This document shows, in pieces, positions 9,959 to 18,538 of a DNA stretch of 57,298 bases. The notes beneath the pieces are model-generated. The model saw only the letters and a list, made by a program, of their open reading frames with translations. It made no database searches and was not told the DNA's origin. The position numbers and the translations under genes are program-made. This DNA comes from Candidatus Endomicrobiellum calonymphae (lineage in GTDB: Bacteria > Elusimicrobiota > Endomicrobiia > Endomicrobiales > Endomicrobiaceae). Within the stretch, counting starts at the first letter, position 1. Every line of letters starts with the position of its first letter. Where the stretch lies: assembly GCA_031269945.1 (NCBI GenBank), contig JAISYK010000010.1:1-57298 (forward strand), in the 5' to 3' direction.

Positions 9959-10198
9959 ATGACTGAAAAAGTGCAGAAAATTGGGATAAAAAGAGAGTAC
10001 GGATTTCTTTATTTCATTGATGGACAGGGAGATATTTCGAGAGTTCCTATGGCAAAGGGTGGAACCACTTTGAAAGTAAAAAAAATAGGTTTAAAAAAAG
10101 AAAAGGGCTACTTATATTTTGTTGATAAAGATGGAGATGTTTCAAAATCAGTTATGAGTAGAGGTGGAAGGATGAAATCTAAAAAAAGTAAGAAGTAG
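9959..10198 (+). CDS. Small basic protein made of two tandem 35-residue repeats
   Basis: This 79-residue protein consists of two copies of one unit with a period of 35 residues. Copy one (4-35) has QKIGIKREYGFLYFIDGQGD and ends in MAKGG. Copy two (39-70) has KKIGLKKEKGYLYFVDKDGD and ends in MSRGG. A Lys/Arg-rich tail follows. The pattern (basic strand, aromatic GxLYFxD strand, acidic G-D turn, GG) suggests short beta-hairpins, possibly one blade-like or dimerising unit each. I recall similar single-repeat microproteins in other bacteria but cannot name a family or function. GGGGGAG at 9948-9954 favours the ATG at 9959 over the one at 9956. The gene lies 14 bases before glmU and probably shares its transcript. 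Confidence 0.8.
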   Translation: MTEKVQKIGIKREYGFLYFIDGQGDISRVPMAKGGTTLKVKKIGLKKEKGYLYFVDKDGDVSKSVMSRGGRMKSKKSKK

Positions 10199-10212
10199 GT
10201 AAAATTAGGGTA

Positions 10213-11571
10213 ATGAAAAATTTTTCGGTTGTCGTACTTGCAGCAGGTGCAGGGAAAAGAATGAGGTCTTCTTTACCGAAGGTCGTGCATAGGCTTTCAG
10301 GTAAGCCCTTGATAAAATGGGTCATAGATAGTGTTTCTGTTTTGAAGCCAGATAATTTGGTTCTTGTTCTTGGTTGGTGTGCTAAATCTGTCGAGTGCTT
10401 TTTGTCTGATGACAGTAATATAAAAATTGTTTATCAAAAAGAACAACTTGGCTCTGGACATGCGTTGTTACAAGCGGAAAGGATTCTAGGTAATTATAAA
10501 GGTGATATTTTAGTTCTGAACGCAGATGTTCCTTTGATAAAATCATCTGTATTATTATCTTTGGTAGAAAATAATAGAAAAACTGGAGCTTCAGCTACCG
10601 TTTTAGTTGTGCGAACTAGTGATCCTTTTGGTTACGGTAGAATTGTTGCAGAAAATGATAAATATGTGGAGAAAATAGTTGAGGAAAAAGATGCTACTTC
10701 AGAAGAGAGACAAATAAAAAAAATAAATTCAGGTGTTTATTGTTTTGATGAAAATTTGTGGAGAGCTTTGTTAAAATTGAAATCAAATAATGTAAAAAAA
10801 GAGTATTACCTAACTGATACTGTTACTATTTTAAGAGAATTAGGTAAAAAGGTTTCTTCTATTATCGTGGAAGATAGTTGTGAAGTTAAGGGTATAAATA
10901 CCAGAGAAGAGCTTTCTGAAGTTGAAAGTGCGTTGAAAGAAAGAAAAATAAAAGAGCTTTTAGATAATGGCGTATCTATTATAGATACAAGTAATGTGTA
11001 CATTTCTTATGATGCAAAAATTGGTATGGATTCGGTCATTTATCCAGGTGTTTTTATAGATACTGATGTTTCAATAGGTAAAAATTGTGTAATAAAAGGT
11101 AGTAGCTATATAAAGAATTCTAGGATTGGAGATGCCAGCGTAATATCGTATTCCTACGTACAAGATGCCGTTGTAGACGAAAGAGTCAAAATAGGACCTT
11201 TTTCGCATATAAGACAAAATTCCATTCTGAATGAAAATGTTAAAGTGGGTAATTTTTCGGAAATAAAGCAAAGTGTGATATCTGGAAATTCTGAAGTTAA
11301 TCACCTTTCTTATATAGGTGACGCACAGGTTGGTAAAAATGTAAATGTAGGTGCTGGTACTATAGTTTGTAATTACGATGGAATAAAAAAACATGAGACT
11401 ATTATCGGTTCTAGATCGTTTATAGGTTCTAATGTAAATTTGGTAGCTCCTGTCGAAATAGGGGAGGATGTTTTTATTGCAGCGGGTTCTACTATTACAC
11501 ATGATATTCCTTCTGAAAAGTTTGCTATTGCAAGAGCAAGACAAGAAATAAAAGAAAAAGAGGGCTTATGA
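10213..11571 (+). CDS. glmU: Bifunctional UDP-N-acetylglucosamine pyrophosphorylase / glucosamine-1-phosphate acetyltransferase
   Basis: GlmU acetylates glucosamine-1-phosphate and couples the product to UTP, giving UDP-GlcNAc for peptidoglycan and lipopolysaccharide. The N-terminal nucleotidyltransferase domain shows LAAGAGKRM at 9-17, LPKVVH at 21-26, GSGHAL near 80 and NADVPL near 101. From about residue 250 a left-handed beta-helix of hexapeptide repeats (IGKNCVI, VKVGNF, VNVGAGTIVCNYDG) carries the acetyltransferase site. The 452 aa length is standard. ATG at 10213 follows TTAGGG. The stop overlaps the ATG of a short open frame. Confidence 0.95.
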   Translation: MKNFSVVVLAAGAGKRMRSSLPKVVHRLSGKPLIKWVIDSVSVLKPDNLVLVLGWCAKSVECFLSDDSNIKIVYQKEQLGSGHALLQAERILGNYKGDILVLNADVPLIKSSVLLSLVENNRKTGASATVLVVRTSDPFGYGRIVAENDKYVEKIVEEKDATSEERQIKKINSGVYCFDENLWRALLKLKSNNVKKEYYLTDTVTILRELGKKVSSIIVEDSCEVKGINTREELSEVESALKERKIKELLDNGVSIIDTSNVYISYDAKIGMDSVIYPGVFIDTDVSIGKNCVIKGSSYIKNSRIGDASVISYSYVQDAVVDERVKIGPFSHIRQNSILNENVKVGNFSEIKQSVISGNSEVNHLSYIGDAQVGKNVNVGAGTIVCNYDGIKKHETIIGSRSFIGSNVNLVAPVEIGEDVFIAAGSTITHDIPSEKFAIARARQEIKEKEGL

Positions 11572-11696
11572 ATCTTGAAAACTCATTTTATTTGAAATCT
11601 GAGGAGATACATTGTGGTAAGAATTTGAGTATGGCAATTTTTGTCGGTATTATATGGTGTAGGCGTAGAAAAAAGATATATCCTATGAGATTCTGA
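11568..11696 (+). CDS. Short open frame overlapping glmU, doubtful
   Basis: A 42-codon frame starts at an ATG that overlaps the glmU stop as ATGA and reads MNLENSFYLKSEEIHCGKN, then a hydrophobic stretch and a basic end. The overlap suggests that a translated gene once followed here. The present frame may be a truncated remnant; no family is recognised. Confidence 0.2.
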   Translation: MNLENSFYLKSEEIHCGKNLSMAIFVGIIWCRRRKKIYPMRF

Positions 11697-11759
11697 TGGT
11701 AGTTTAATTGCGTTTATTGTGATTAATTTGATGTAAATAGTAACAAAAAGAGGGAATTT

Positions 11760-12698
11760 ATGGAGTGTAAGATTATTTCTGGCAATGCCAGTACTGAGCT
11801 CGCAGGACAAATTGCTAGTGAGCTTGGGGTTGAACTAAGTGAGGTGAGAGTTGGACGTTTTAATGATGGAGAAATTCAAGTTAAAATTGTTGAGAATGTG
11901 AGAGGAAAATGCTGCTATGTAGTTCAATCCACGAGCACACCTGTTAATGAAAATTTGATGGAGCTTTTGATTATTTCTGATGCATTGAAAAGAGCGTCTG
12001 CAAAAAGGATAATAGCAGTCGTTCCTTATTATGGATATGGTAGACAAGACAGAAAATCCGAGCCTAGAGTACCAATTACGGCAAGGCTTGTTGCCAATCT
12101 TTTTGCTACAGCAGGTATTACCAGGGTTTTGACAATGGATTTACATGCGGGGCAAATTCAAGGCTTCTTTGACATTCCTGTTGATCACCTTTATGGGAGA
12201 TCGGTGCTTTTAAATTATTTTAAGCTTAAGGAATTAAAGGATGTTGTAATTGTTTCTCCTGATGCGGGGGGGGTTGAAAGGGCTAGGTCCTTTGCCAAAC
12301 ATTTCAACGCTGACTTGGCAATCATTGATAAAAGGAGACCACGACCAAATGAAGCATCTATTATGAACATTATAGGCGAAGTTAAAAATAAGACTAATAT
12401 AATTTTAGATGATTTGGTTGATACTGCTGAAACTTTGACGAAAGTTGCCGAGGCTGTAAAAATGAAAGGAGCACTGAATGTTTTTGCAGCTGCGACGCAC
12501 GGCATTCTTTCTGGAGATGCTAAGAAAAAAATACAAGATTCATGTATAGAAAAGCTTGTCATAACGAATTCGGTTCACTTATTAAAGGATGATGATCCGA
12601 CAGAAAAAATAGAGGTTCTAAGTATTGCTCCAATTTTAGCTGAAGTGATAAAGAGAATTTCTAATAATGAGTCTATAAGTGATCTTTTTTTTAATTAG
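11760..12698 (+). CDS. prs: Ribose-phosphate pyrophosphokinase
   Basis: Prs makes PRPP from ribose 5-phosphate and ATP for nucleotide, histidine and tryptophan synthesis. The 312-residue protein has FNDGEIQVKI at 35-43, PYYGYGRQDRK at 89-99, TMDLHAGQIQGFFDIPVDH at 125-143 and SPDAGGVERA at 166-175. The PRPP-binding loop reads LDDLVDTAETL at 216-226, whereas family members usually have DTAGT or DTGGT, so a glutamate replaces a loop glycine. A run of eight G at 12266-12273 encodes part of DAGG. ATG at 11760 follows AGAGGGA. It heads a likely prs-rplY-pth group. Confidence 0.94.
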   Translation: MECKIISGNASTELAGQIASELGVELSEVRVGRFNDGEIQVKIVENVRGKCCYVVQSTSTPVNENLMELLIISDALKRASAKRIIAVVPYYGYGRQDRKSEPRVPITARLVANLFATAGITRVLTMDLHAGQIQGFFDIPVDHLYGRSVLLNYFKLKELKDVVIVSPDAGGVERARSFAKHFNADLAIIDKRRPRPNEASIMNIIGEVKNKTNIILDDLVDTAETLTKVAEAVKMKGALNVFAAATHGILSGDAKKKIQDSCIEKLVITNSVHLLKDDDPTEKIEVLSIAPILAEVIKRISNNESISDLFFN

Positions 12699-12859
12699 AA
12701 AATTGTATTAGCACGTTAGTTTAGCTTAAATTCTATTCAAGTAAATTACCAAGTAAATTATTAAGATGAGTGGGTGTAATATAAAATAAATTGTGGGGCT
12801 TGTGTGTAGAGTGAATATTCTAACAGTAGCAGAATGAGAGAGGAGGGTGGCAATATAAT

Positions 12860-13567
12860 ATGGATGGAGTAATTTTGGATATAGAGTCGAGAGTAATAGG
12901 TTCAAAAAAGAATCTTGCTTTTTTAAGGAAAAATGGAAAAATTCCTGCCGTTTTTTACGGTAAAGGAATTAAGTCTGAGTCTATTGCTGTTAATTTGAAG
13001 GCTTTTACTTCAATATTAGAAACCAATGGAACAAATGCGATTATATATTTAAACTTTAAAAACGCTAGAAAGTCAGCAATAGTAAAATCGATTCAGAAAG
13101 ATATTTTGAGTCAGAGTCCTATACATGTGGATTTTCAAGCAATTTCGCTTAAAGATAAAGTTGAAGTTTTTGTTCCTGTGCATATTGAGGGTGTTGCAGA
13201 TGGAGTTAAAAATTTTGGTGGTGTTATGGAGTTTGTAGTCAGAGAAATTAAGGTTGAAGCTTTACCGGAAAATATTCCTCAAAAAATAAATATTAATATC
13301 GATTCGTTAGCTATAGGACAAGGAATGACTATTGCAGATTTACCTAAAATTGAAGGAGTAGATTATCTTCAAGATCCGTCAACATTGATAGTTCACGTTG
13401 TTGTCGTTTCATCTGAAGAGGGAAAGTCTTCTGGAAGTACTGAAGGAGGGGGAACAGTTCGTGTTCAGGACCAACCTGAAGTGATAGGTAAAGGCAAGAA
13501 AGGTAAGGAAGGTGATGAAATTGTGTCAACAGCAAATAATGCTGCGATAGGTGGATCAAGGGAATAA
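12860..13567 (+). CDS. rplY: 50S ribosomal protein L25, Ctc (long) form
   Basis: L25 binds 5S rRNA in the large subunit. The 235-residue protein is the two-domain Ctc/TL5 form: an N-terminal L25 domain (AVFYGKGI near 30-37, then HVDFQAISLKDKVEVFVPV) and a C-terminal beta domain (VEALPENIPQKININIDSL, GQGMTIADL). A low-complexity Gly/Lys/Glu tail of about 45 residues follows, longer than in many relatives. AGGAGGG lies 12 bases before ATG 12860, a slightly long spacing. The rplY-pth order is conserved in many bacteria. Confidence 0.92.
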   Translation: MDGVILDIESRVIGSKKNLAFLRKNGKIPAVFYGKGIKSESIAVNLKAFTSILETNGTNAIIYLNFKNARKSAIVKSIQKDILSQSPIHVDFQAISLKDKVEVFVPVHIEGVADGVKNFGGVMEFVVREIKVEALPENIPQKININIDSLAIGQGMTIADLPKIEGVDYLQDPSTLIVHVVVVSSEEGKSSGSTEGGGTVRVQDQPEVIGKGKKGKEGDEIVSTANNAAIGGSRE

Positions 13568-13621
13568 TTTACTTTGGTTAAAGAGCGAAAATATATATAA
13601 ACGAAAATTTGTTTTAAATAT

Positions 13622-14281
13622 ATGAATAGACAAATTAAGCTTTTTGTGGGATTAGGGAATGTCGGGGAAAAATATAAAAATACTCGTCATAACGTGGGGT
13701 TTGTTGTTGTAGACGAAATAGCAAAGGCAAAACAGCTTGAATTTAGAGTTTGGAACAATATGTTGATTTCCTTTTGTAAAATAGTAGGTGGTAAAGTGTG
13801 TCTTTTAAAGCCTATGACTTTTATGAATCGCTCAGGGGATGCAGTTTGTCTTTTTATGAGATATTATGGAATTGTTCCTGAGGAAGTTTTTGTTTTTTAT
13901 GACGATTTTACAATACCGATAGGTGAGTATAGGGTAAGAATGTCAGGATCTTCAGGTGGGCATAATGGAATAAATTCTATAATAGCTCGATTAAATACTA
14001 AAAATTTCCCTAGGATGAAACTTGGTGTTGGTCCTATTCCAAATTTTGTAAAATCCGAGGATTATGTATTATCAGAATTTGAAGATAATGACGAAAAAAA
14101 AATAGATACGATTAAAAAAACGGTGGTCAAGTTTTTTGATAATGTGTGTGTGTTTGGACTTGATAAAGCGGCTTCAAAAATTGCAAATAATGAAATGAAG
14201 AAAATCACCGATGATAAAAAAAAGTGTAACAATAAAGTCTTAAAAAAATGTCCCATACCCATAGTAAAAATAAAATGCTAG
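13622..14281 (+). CDS. pth: Peptidyl-tRNA hydrolase
   Basis: Pth releases peptides from tRNA after premature dissociation from the ribosome. Key motifs are present: FVGLGNVGEKY at 8-18 (usually GLGNPG), TRHNVGF with the catalytic His near 23, MNRSGDAV with the substrate Asn near 68, YDDF with the catalytic Asp near 98, and GSSGGHNGINS. Family members are about 190 residues. Here the 219-residue protein ends in an extra Lys-rich tail (KKITDDKKKCNNKV, ending KIKC) that overlaps the next gene, so the tail may be read-through created by loss of an earlier stop. Its ribosome binding site is poor, suggesting coupling to rplY. Confidence 0.92.
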   Translation: MNRQIKLFVGLGNVGEKYKNTRHNVGFVVVDEIAKAKQLEFRVWNNMLISFCKIVGGKVCLLKPMTFMNRSGDAVCLFMRYYGIVPEEVFVFYDDFTIPIGEYRVRMSGSSGGHNGINSIIARLNTKNFPRMKLGVGPIPNFVKSEDYVLSEFEDNDEKKIDTIKKTVVKFFDNVCVFGLDKAASKIANNEMKKITDDKKKCNNKVLKKCPIPIVKIKC

Positions 14282-14454
14282 TTTGTTATAAAGGATTTGT
14301 TAACGGCCCTTGTGGTGGTTTTTTCAATGGTAAGTGCGAAGTAGTTAAGACGAAAGATTGTGTGTGGGTTTTGATTTATGAAAAACTGAAAAGTGGTGAG
14401 AAATTAGAAGAATTTGTTAATAAGTATATAGAACCTAAAAAAGTAAGTTTTTAA
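14248..14454 (+). CDS. MetV-like zinc-binding protein (MTHFR C-terminal domain family)
   Basis: This small protein (68 aa from ATG 14248, or 59 aa from ATG 14275) matches the cysteine-rich domain called the methylenetetrahydrofolate reductase C-terminal domain, found in MetV of acetogenic MetVF complexes and fused to some MetF proteins. The core is CYKGFVNGPCGG, GKCEV and DCVWVLIYEKL, giving four Cys that probably bind zinc. In MetV this domain is preceded by another; here it is alone. It overlaps the 3' end of pth and lies two bases before metF, so it probably acts with MetF. Neither start has a clear ribosome binding site. Confidence 0.75.
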   Translation: MSHTHSKNKMLVCYKGFVNGPCGGFFNGKCEVVKTKDCVWVLIYEKLKSGEKLEEFVNKYIEPKKVSF

Positions 14455-14456
14455 GT

Positions 14457-15329
14457 GTGCGAGATATCAACTTGAATTTTAAAGAGAAATTAAAATCGAA
14501 TAAATTTTTGATAACAGCAGAGTTGCTTCCCCCAAAAGGTGTAGACATTTCTTCTTTTTTGCGTAGAGCTGCTTGTTTGTCGGATATCGACGCTGTAAAT
14601 GTTACAGATAACCAGAGAGCTTCTATGAGAGTGGGCTCTCTTGCGATGAGTAAGATACTAATGGAGCAATCGATAGAACCTATTTTACAGATTACTGCAA
14701 GAGATAGAAACAGAATTGCCTTGCAGTCTGAACTATTAAGTGCTAATGTTTTAGGTATAGAGAATGTCTTACTTTTAAGTGGTGATCATCCAAATGTCGG
14801 GGAGTATTGCGACTCAAAAGCGGTTTATGATTTGGACACTATACAACTTATAAAAACTGCGAGACTTTTAGAAGATGGTGTGGATTTGGTTGGAAAAAAA
14901 TTGAGCGGTAGTCCAAAATTTTGTGTTGGAGCGGTTGTAAATCCTTCAGTACAACCAAGCGATTTACAGGTGTTAATGTTAAAAAAAAAAATTAGGGCTG
15001 GGGCTGAATTTTTTCAAACTCAAGCAATCTTTGATGTGTCAGCATACAAATTTTTTTTTGATAAGGTAAAACATTTAAAAGTAAAAGTTTTACCGGGAGT
15101 GATTCTTATTAAATCTAAAAAATTTATGCGGTTTATTCAATCGCTTCCGGGCGTAAATATATCTGAAAAAATTCAAAATAGAATAAATTCTGCCGTTGAT
15201 CCATTAATCGAGGGTGTAAAAATTTGTTCTGAAACCATTAGGGAATTTCGCTCTTTTGCTGATGGTGTTCATATCATGGCAATAGGCAGTGAGGAGTATA
15301 TACCGGAAATAATAAAGAATAGTTTGTAA
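14457..15329 (+). CDS. metF: 5,10-methylenetetrahydrofolate reductase
   Basis: MetF reduces methylene-THF to methyl-THF, feeding methionine synthesis. It is an FAD-dependent TIM barrel. Visible motifs are TAELLPPKG near 18-26 with the conserved Glu, AVNVTDNQRA near 45-54, LLLSGDHP near 106-113, and FFQTQAIFD near 190-198. At 290 residues it is of normal length. The GTG start directly follows the stop of the MetV-like gene, implying translational coupling. The downstream 0.7 kb is decayed. Confidence 0.9.
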   Translation: MRDINLNFKEKLKSNKFLITAELLPPKGVDISSFLRRAACLSDIDAVNVTDNQRASMRVGSLAMSKILMEQSIEPILQITARDRNRIALQSELLSANVLGIENVLLLSGDHPNVGEYCDSKAVYDLDTIQLIKTARLLEDGVDLVGKKLSGSPKFCVGAVVNPSVQPSDLQVLMLKKKIRAGAEFFQTQAIFDVSAYKFFFDKVKHLKVKVLPGVILIKSKKFMRFIQSLPGVNISEKIQNRINSAVDPLIEGVKICSETIREFRSFADGVHIMAIGSEEYIPEIIKNSL

Positions 15330-16068
15330 AAATAAATTAGTGAAATTGTTGTTTAATTTTAGATTTTTTTGATAAATACTATGCAAAATTTATTGCGTAT
15401 GCAAACTATCTTGAATTCTTTGTTGTTTTTTGTCTCCTGATTTAATCCATCTTTACCCATCTTTACGCTTTTAAGAGGGTTTATATTTTAGACAGATATT
15501 TAATAGCGTGAAATTAAAGAGATTTTTTTGTTCCTTTGCTTATTTGTTCTGTTGTAGTTGACGGAATAGAAATAGATATTTTTAAAGTTTTGAAGTATTA
15601 TACGTTTGTCACGTCTGTTTTTTGTTGTGAAACATACTGATGACGTGGTCAGAGAGTAGTGTGGTAGAATCGCAACTTCAATAAAAGCTTAGAGTTTTTG
15701 ATTTTGTAAAAAATAAGAATCAATTTGTTTCTTGCAGATATTGAAAAAGAATGTAGTAAAATTAAGGAAAGTTAAAAGTGTTCTAGCTAGGATCTTTAAA
15801 TTTACAAAACGGTAAAATTTTACAGCTTTTTTTGCGAACAGTTAAAGGGATGCTATTAAAAAAAGTAAAGTGATTCCATTTAAAACTTTTGATAAAACTG
15901 TTAGATTTGTTTACGATAAGATTTTAAAAATTTCAAATGAAGCAAATCATGTAGCTGAGGGTTGTGCGTTGTAGTTTTTTTTGCAGATAGTAAAAAAAAT
16001 TGGGAAAATTAAAAAAGAAGCTTTTCGAATGAGTGTAAAAGTTAAAAGATAATTTTAGAGGAGAGATT
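15330..16068. other. 0.7 kb without an intact gene, probable unidentified remnant
   Basis: No frame is open. A plus-strand phrase near 15870-15975 (KTFDKTVRFVYDKILKISNE) and another near 15510 resembling a signal peptide look like former protein, but no family is recognised. The hppA ribosome binding site is at the right edge. Confidence 0.4.
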
Positions 16069-18480
16069 ATGTTGAGGTTAAGTAGAATTTTTTCATTGAG
16101 GAACGCATTGACAATTTTTTTATTTATGATTTTAGTTGTCAATCGGTCTTTTGCTAACGAAGCGAATTTGATTATTCCTGATTTAACTCTAGTTAATTTT
16201 TTTGATAGTACCATTAATGCCAAAACACTTTTGGCGTTTGGTTTTTTTATCTGTATTTTTGGAATTTTATTTGGGATTTATCATTTTTTTAGTATCAAAA
16301 ATCTTCCCGTTCATAAGTCAATGGAGTCAGCTGCGGAACTTATATATGAAACATGTAAAACGTATCTTATAAGTCAAGGTAAATTCATAATTACACTTGA
16401 AATTTTGCTTGCTGGTATAATGGTACTGTATTTTGGGTTAATACAGCATTTTGAAGCAATTAAAGTTGCTATAATAGTACTCTGCAGCGTTATAGGTATT
16501 CTGGGAAGCTACACTGTGGCATGGTTTGGTATGAGAATTAATACTTTTGCAAACTCAAGAACTGCTTTTGCAAGTTTAAAAGGTAAACCTTTTCTTCTTT
16601 GCTCAATACCACTTTGTGCAGGTATGAGCATAGGAATGCTTTTGGTAAGCATTGAATTAGCTATAATGCTTATAATTCTTCTTTTTATTCCTTCTAATCT
16701 CGCTGGTGCGTGTTTTATAGGGTTTGCAGTTGGTGAATCTTTGGGTGCTTCGGTCCTTAGAATTGCTGGTGGAATATTTACTAAAATTGCTGATATTGCT
16801 TCAGATTTAATGAAAATAGTTTTCAAAATTAAGGAAGATGATGCAAGAAACCCAGGTGTTATTGCGGATTGTACAGGTGACAATGCCGGAGATTCTGTAG
16901 GCCCCACAGCTGACGGGTTCGAAACTTATGGTGTCACTGGCGTGGCATTAATAACATTTATAGTTTTGGCTGTAAGCGATTCAACTTTACAGGTTAAACT
17001 TTTAACGTGGATTTTTCTAATGCGACTGATAATGCTTATGTCTAGTGCTTTTTCTTATGGGATTAATTTGTTGATAGTAAAAGTGAAATATGCTGGTTTG
17101 GATAAAATGAATTTTGAAACTCCCTTAACATCCCTTGTATGGATTACTTCAATGATATCGATTGTGTTGACTTTTGCAGTTTCTAATACTATGATAGGCG
17201 ATTTGTGTAACGGAACTTTATGGTGGAAACTTTCGCTTATTATAAGTTGTGGAACATTAGCAGGTGCTATTATACCAGAAGTAGTAAAGATTTTTACTTC
17301 TGTAAAAAGTGTTTTTGTGCAAAATATTGTTTCTTCTTCAAAAAATGGGGGAGCACCACTTAACATTCTAGCAGGGTTTACAACTGGAAATTTTAGTGCA
17401 TATTTAATGGGTATCGTAATAATAATTCTCATGGGAATTGCTTATATAATTAGCTTAAATGGTATGGACTCGATTATGATAGCTCCAGCGGTGTTTGCGT
17501 TTGGTCTTTTAGCTTTTGGATTTTTAGGTATGGGGCCGGTTACTATTGCGGTTGACTCTTACGGTCCCGTAACCGATAACGCACAATCGATATATGAACT
17601 TTCACTTATTGAAAATATTCCTGGTATTTGTAAAGAGATAGAAGAAAATTTTGGATTTCAACCAGATTTTAATAAATCAAAAATACTTCTTGAAGAAAAT
17701 GATGGAGCTGGGAACACATTTAAAGCTACCGCAAAACCTGTTCTTATAGGAACTGCTGTTGTGGGTGCAACGACTATGATATTTTCAACAATAATGGTGC
17801 TCACTGATGGACTTAAGTTTGGTTTTGCAAATTTATCATTATTACATGCTCCTTTTTTGTTAGGTTTAATTGCAGGCGGAGCTGTGATTTATTGGTTTAC
17901 TGGATCTTCTAATCATGCTGTGACGAGTGGTGCATATAGTGCTGTGAAATTTATTGGAAGTAACATAAGATTAGATGGCAGCTTAGATAGAGCTTCGATA
18001 GAAGATTCTAAAAAAGTTGTTGAAATATGTATAAAATACGCTCAAAAGGGTATGATAAACTTGTTTTTAGTTGTTTTCTTTACAACTCTTGCTTTTGCGT
18101 TTATAGAACCTTACTTTTTTATAGGTTATCTTACTTCAATAGCCTTATTTGGTTTTTTTCAAGCAATTTTCATGGCAAATGCTGGTGGTGCTTGGGATAA
18201 TGCGAAAAAATATGTCGAGGTCGATTTGCGTGAAAATGGAACCGAGCTTCACAAGGCGGTTGTCGTAGGAGATACGGTAGGAGATCCTTTTAAAGATACT
18301 TCTTCAGTTTCAATGAATCCTATAATTAAATTTACAACGCTTTTTGGACTTCTTGCTTTAGAACTTGCATTAGCGCTTAATTCAAGAAGCATGTTGCTGA
18401 ACGCTATTCTTGCTTTGATATTTTTTATTGTTGCAGTTGTATTTGTAATAAAATCATTAGGTATGCAAAATAAAAATTAA
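16069..18480 (+). CDS. hppA: Membrane-bound ion-translocating pyrophosphatase
   Basis: This integral membrane pump couples pyrophosphate hydrolysis to H+ or Na+ transport. It has many hydrophobic helices and the catalytic signatures DDARNPGVIADCTGDNAGD from 257, DSYGPVTDNAQ near 496-506, GGAWDNAKKYVE near 705 and GDTVGDPFKDTSS. The motif at 548-553 is GNTFKA: a Lys at the position that is Ala (GNTTAA) in potassium-dependent enzymes, which points to a K+-independent pump. The residue three further on is Ala rather than the Thr usual in that class, so the signature is mixed. At 803 residues it is longer than the common 660-770, with an extra hydrophobic N-terminal segment. AGAGGAGAG precedes the ATG. 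The ion cannot be decided from sequence. Confidence 0.94.
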   Translation: MLRLSRIFSLRNALTIFLFMILVVNRSFANEANLIIPDLTLVNFFDSTINAKTLLAFGFFICIFGILFGIYHFFSIKNLPVHKSMESAAELIYETCKTYLISQGKFIITLEILLAGIMVLYFGLIQHFEAIKVAIIVLCSVIGILGSYTVAWFGMRINTFANSRTAFASLKGKPFLLCSIPLCAGMSIGMLLVSIELAIMLIILLFIPSNLAGACFIGFAVGESLGASVLRIAGGIFTKIADIASDLMKIVFKIKEDDARNPGVIADCTGDNAGDSVGPTADGFETYGVTGVALITFIVLAVSDSTLQVKLLTWIFLMRLIMLMSSAFSYGINLLIVKVKYAGLDKMNFETPLTSLVWITSMISIVLTFAVSNTMIGDLCNGTLWWKLSLIISCGTLAGAIIPEVVKIFTSVKSVFVQNIVSSSKNGGAPLNILAGFTTGNFSAYLMGIVIIILMGIAYIISLNGMDSIMIAPAVFAFGLLAFGFLGMGPVTIAVDSYGPVTDNAQSIYELSLIENIPGICKEIEENFGFQPDFNKSKILLEENDGAGNTFKATAKPVLIGTAVVGATTMIFSTIMVLTDGLKFGFANLSLLHAPFLLGLIAGGAVIYWFTGSSNHAVTSGAYSAVKFIGSNIRLDGSLDRASIEDSKKVVEICIKYAQKGMINLFLVVFFTTLAFAFIEPYFFIGYLTSIALFGFFQAIFMANAGGAWDNAKKYVEVDLRENGTELHKAVVVGDTVGDPFKDTSSVSMNPIIKFTTLFGLLALELALALNSRSMLLNAILALIFFIVAVVFVIKSLGMQNKN

Positions 18481-18538
18481 AAATGTTAGAAAAGACTTGT
18501 TTTAATAGATTGTATTTAGATTTGGTTATTGTTTATGG

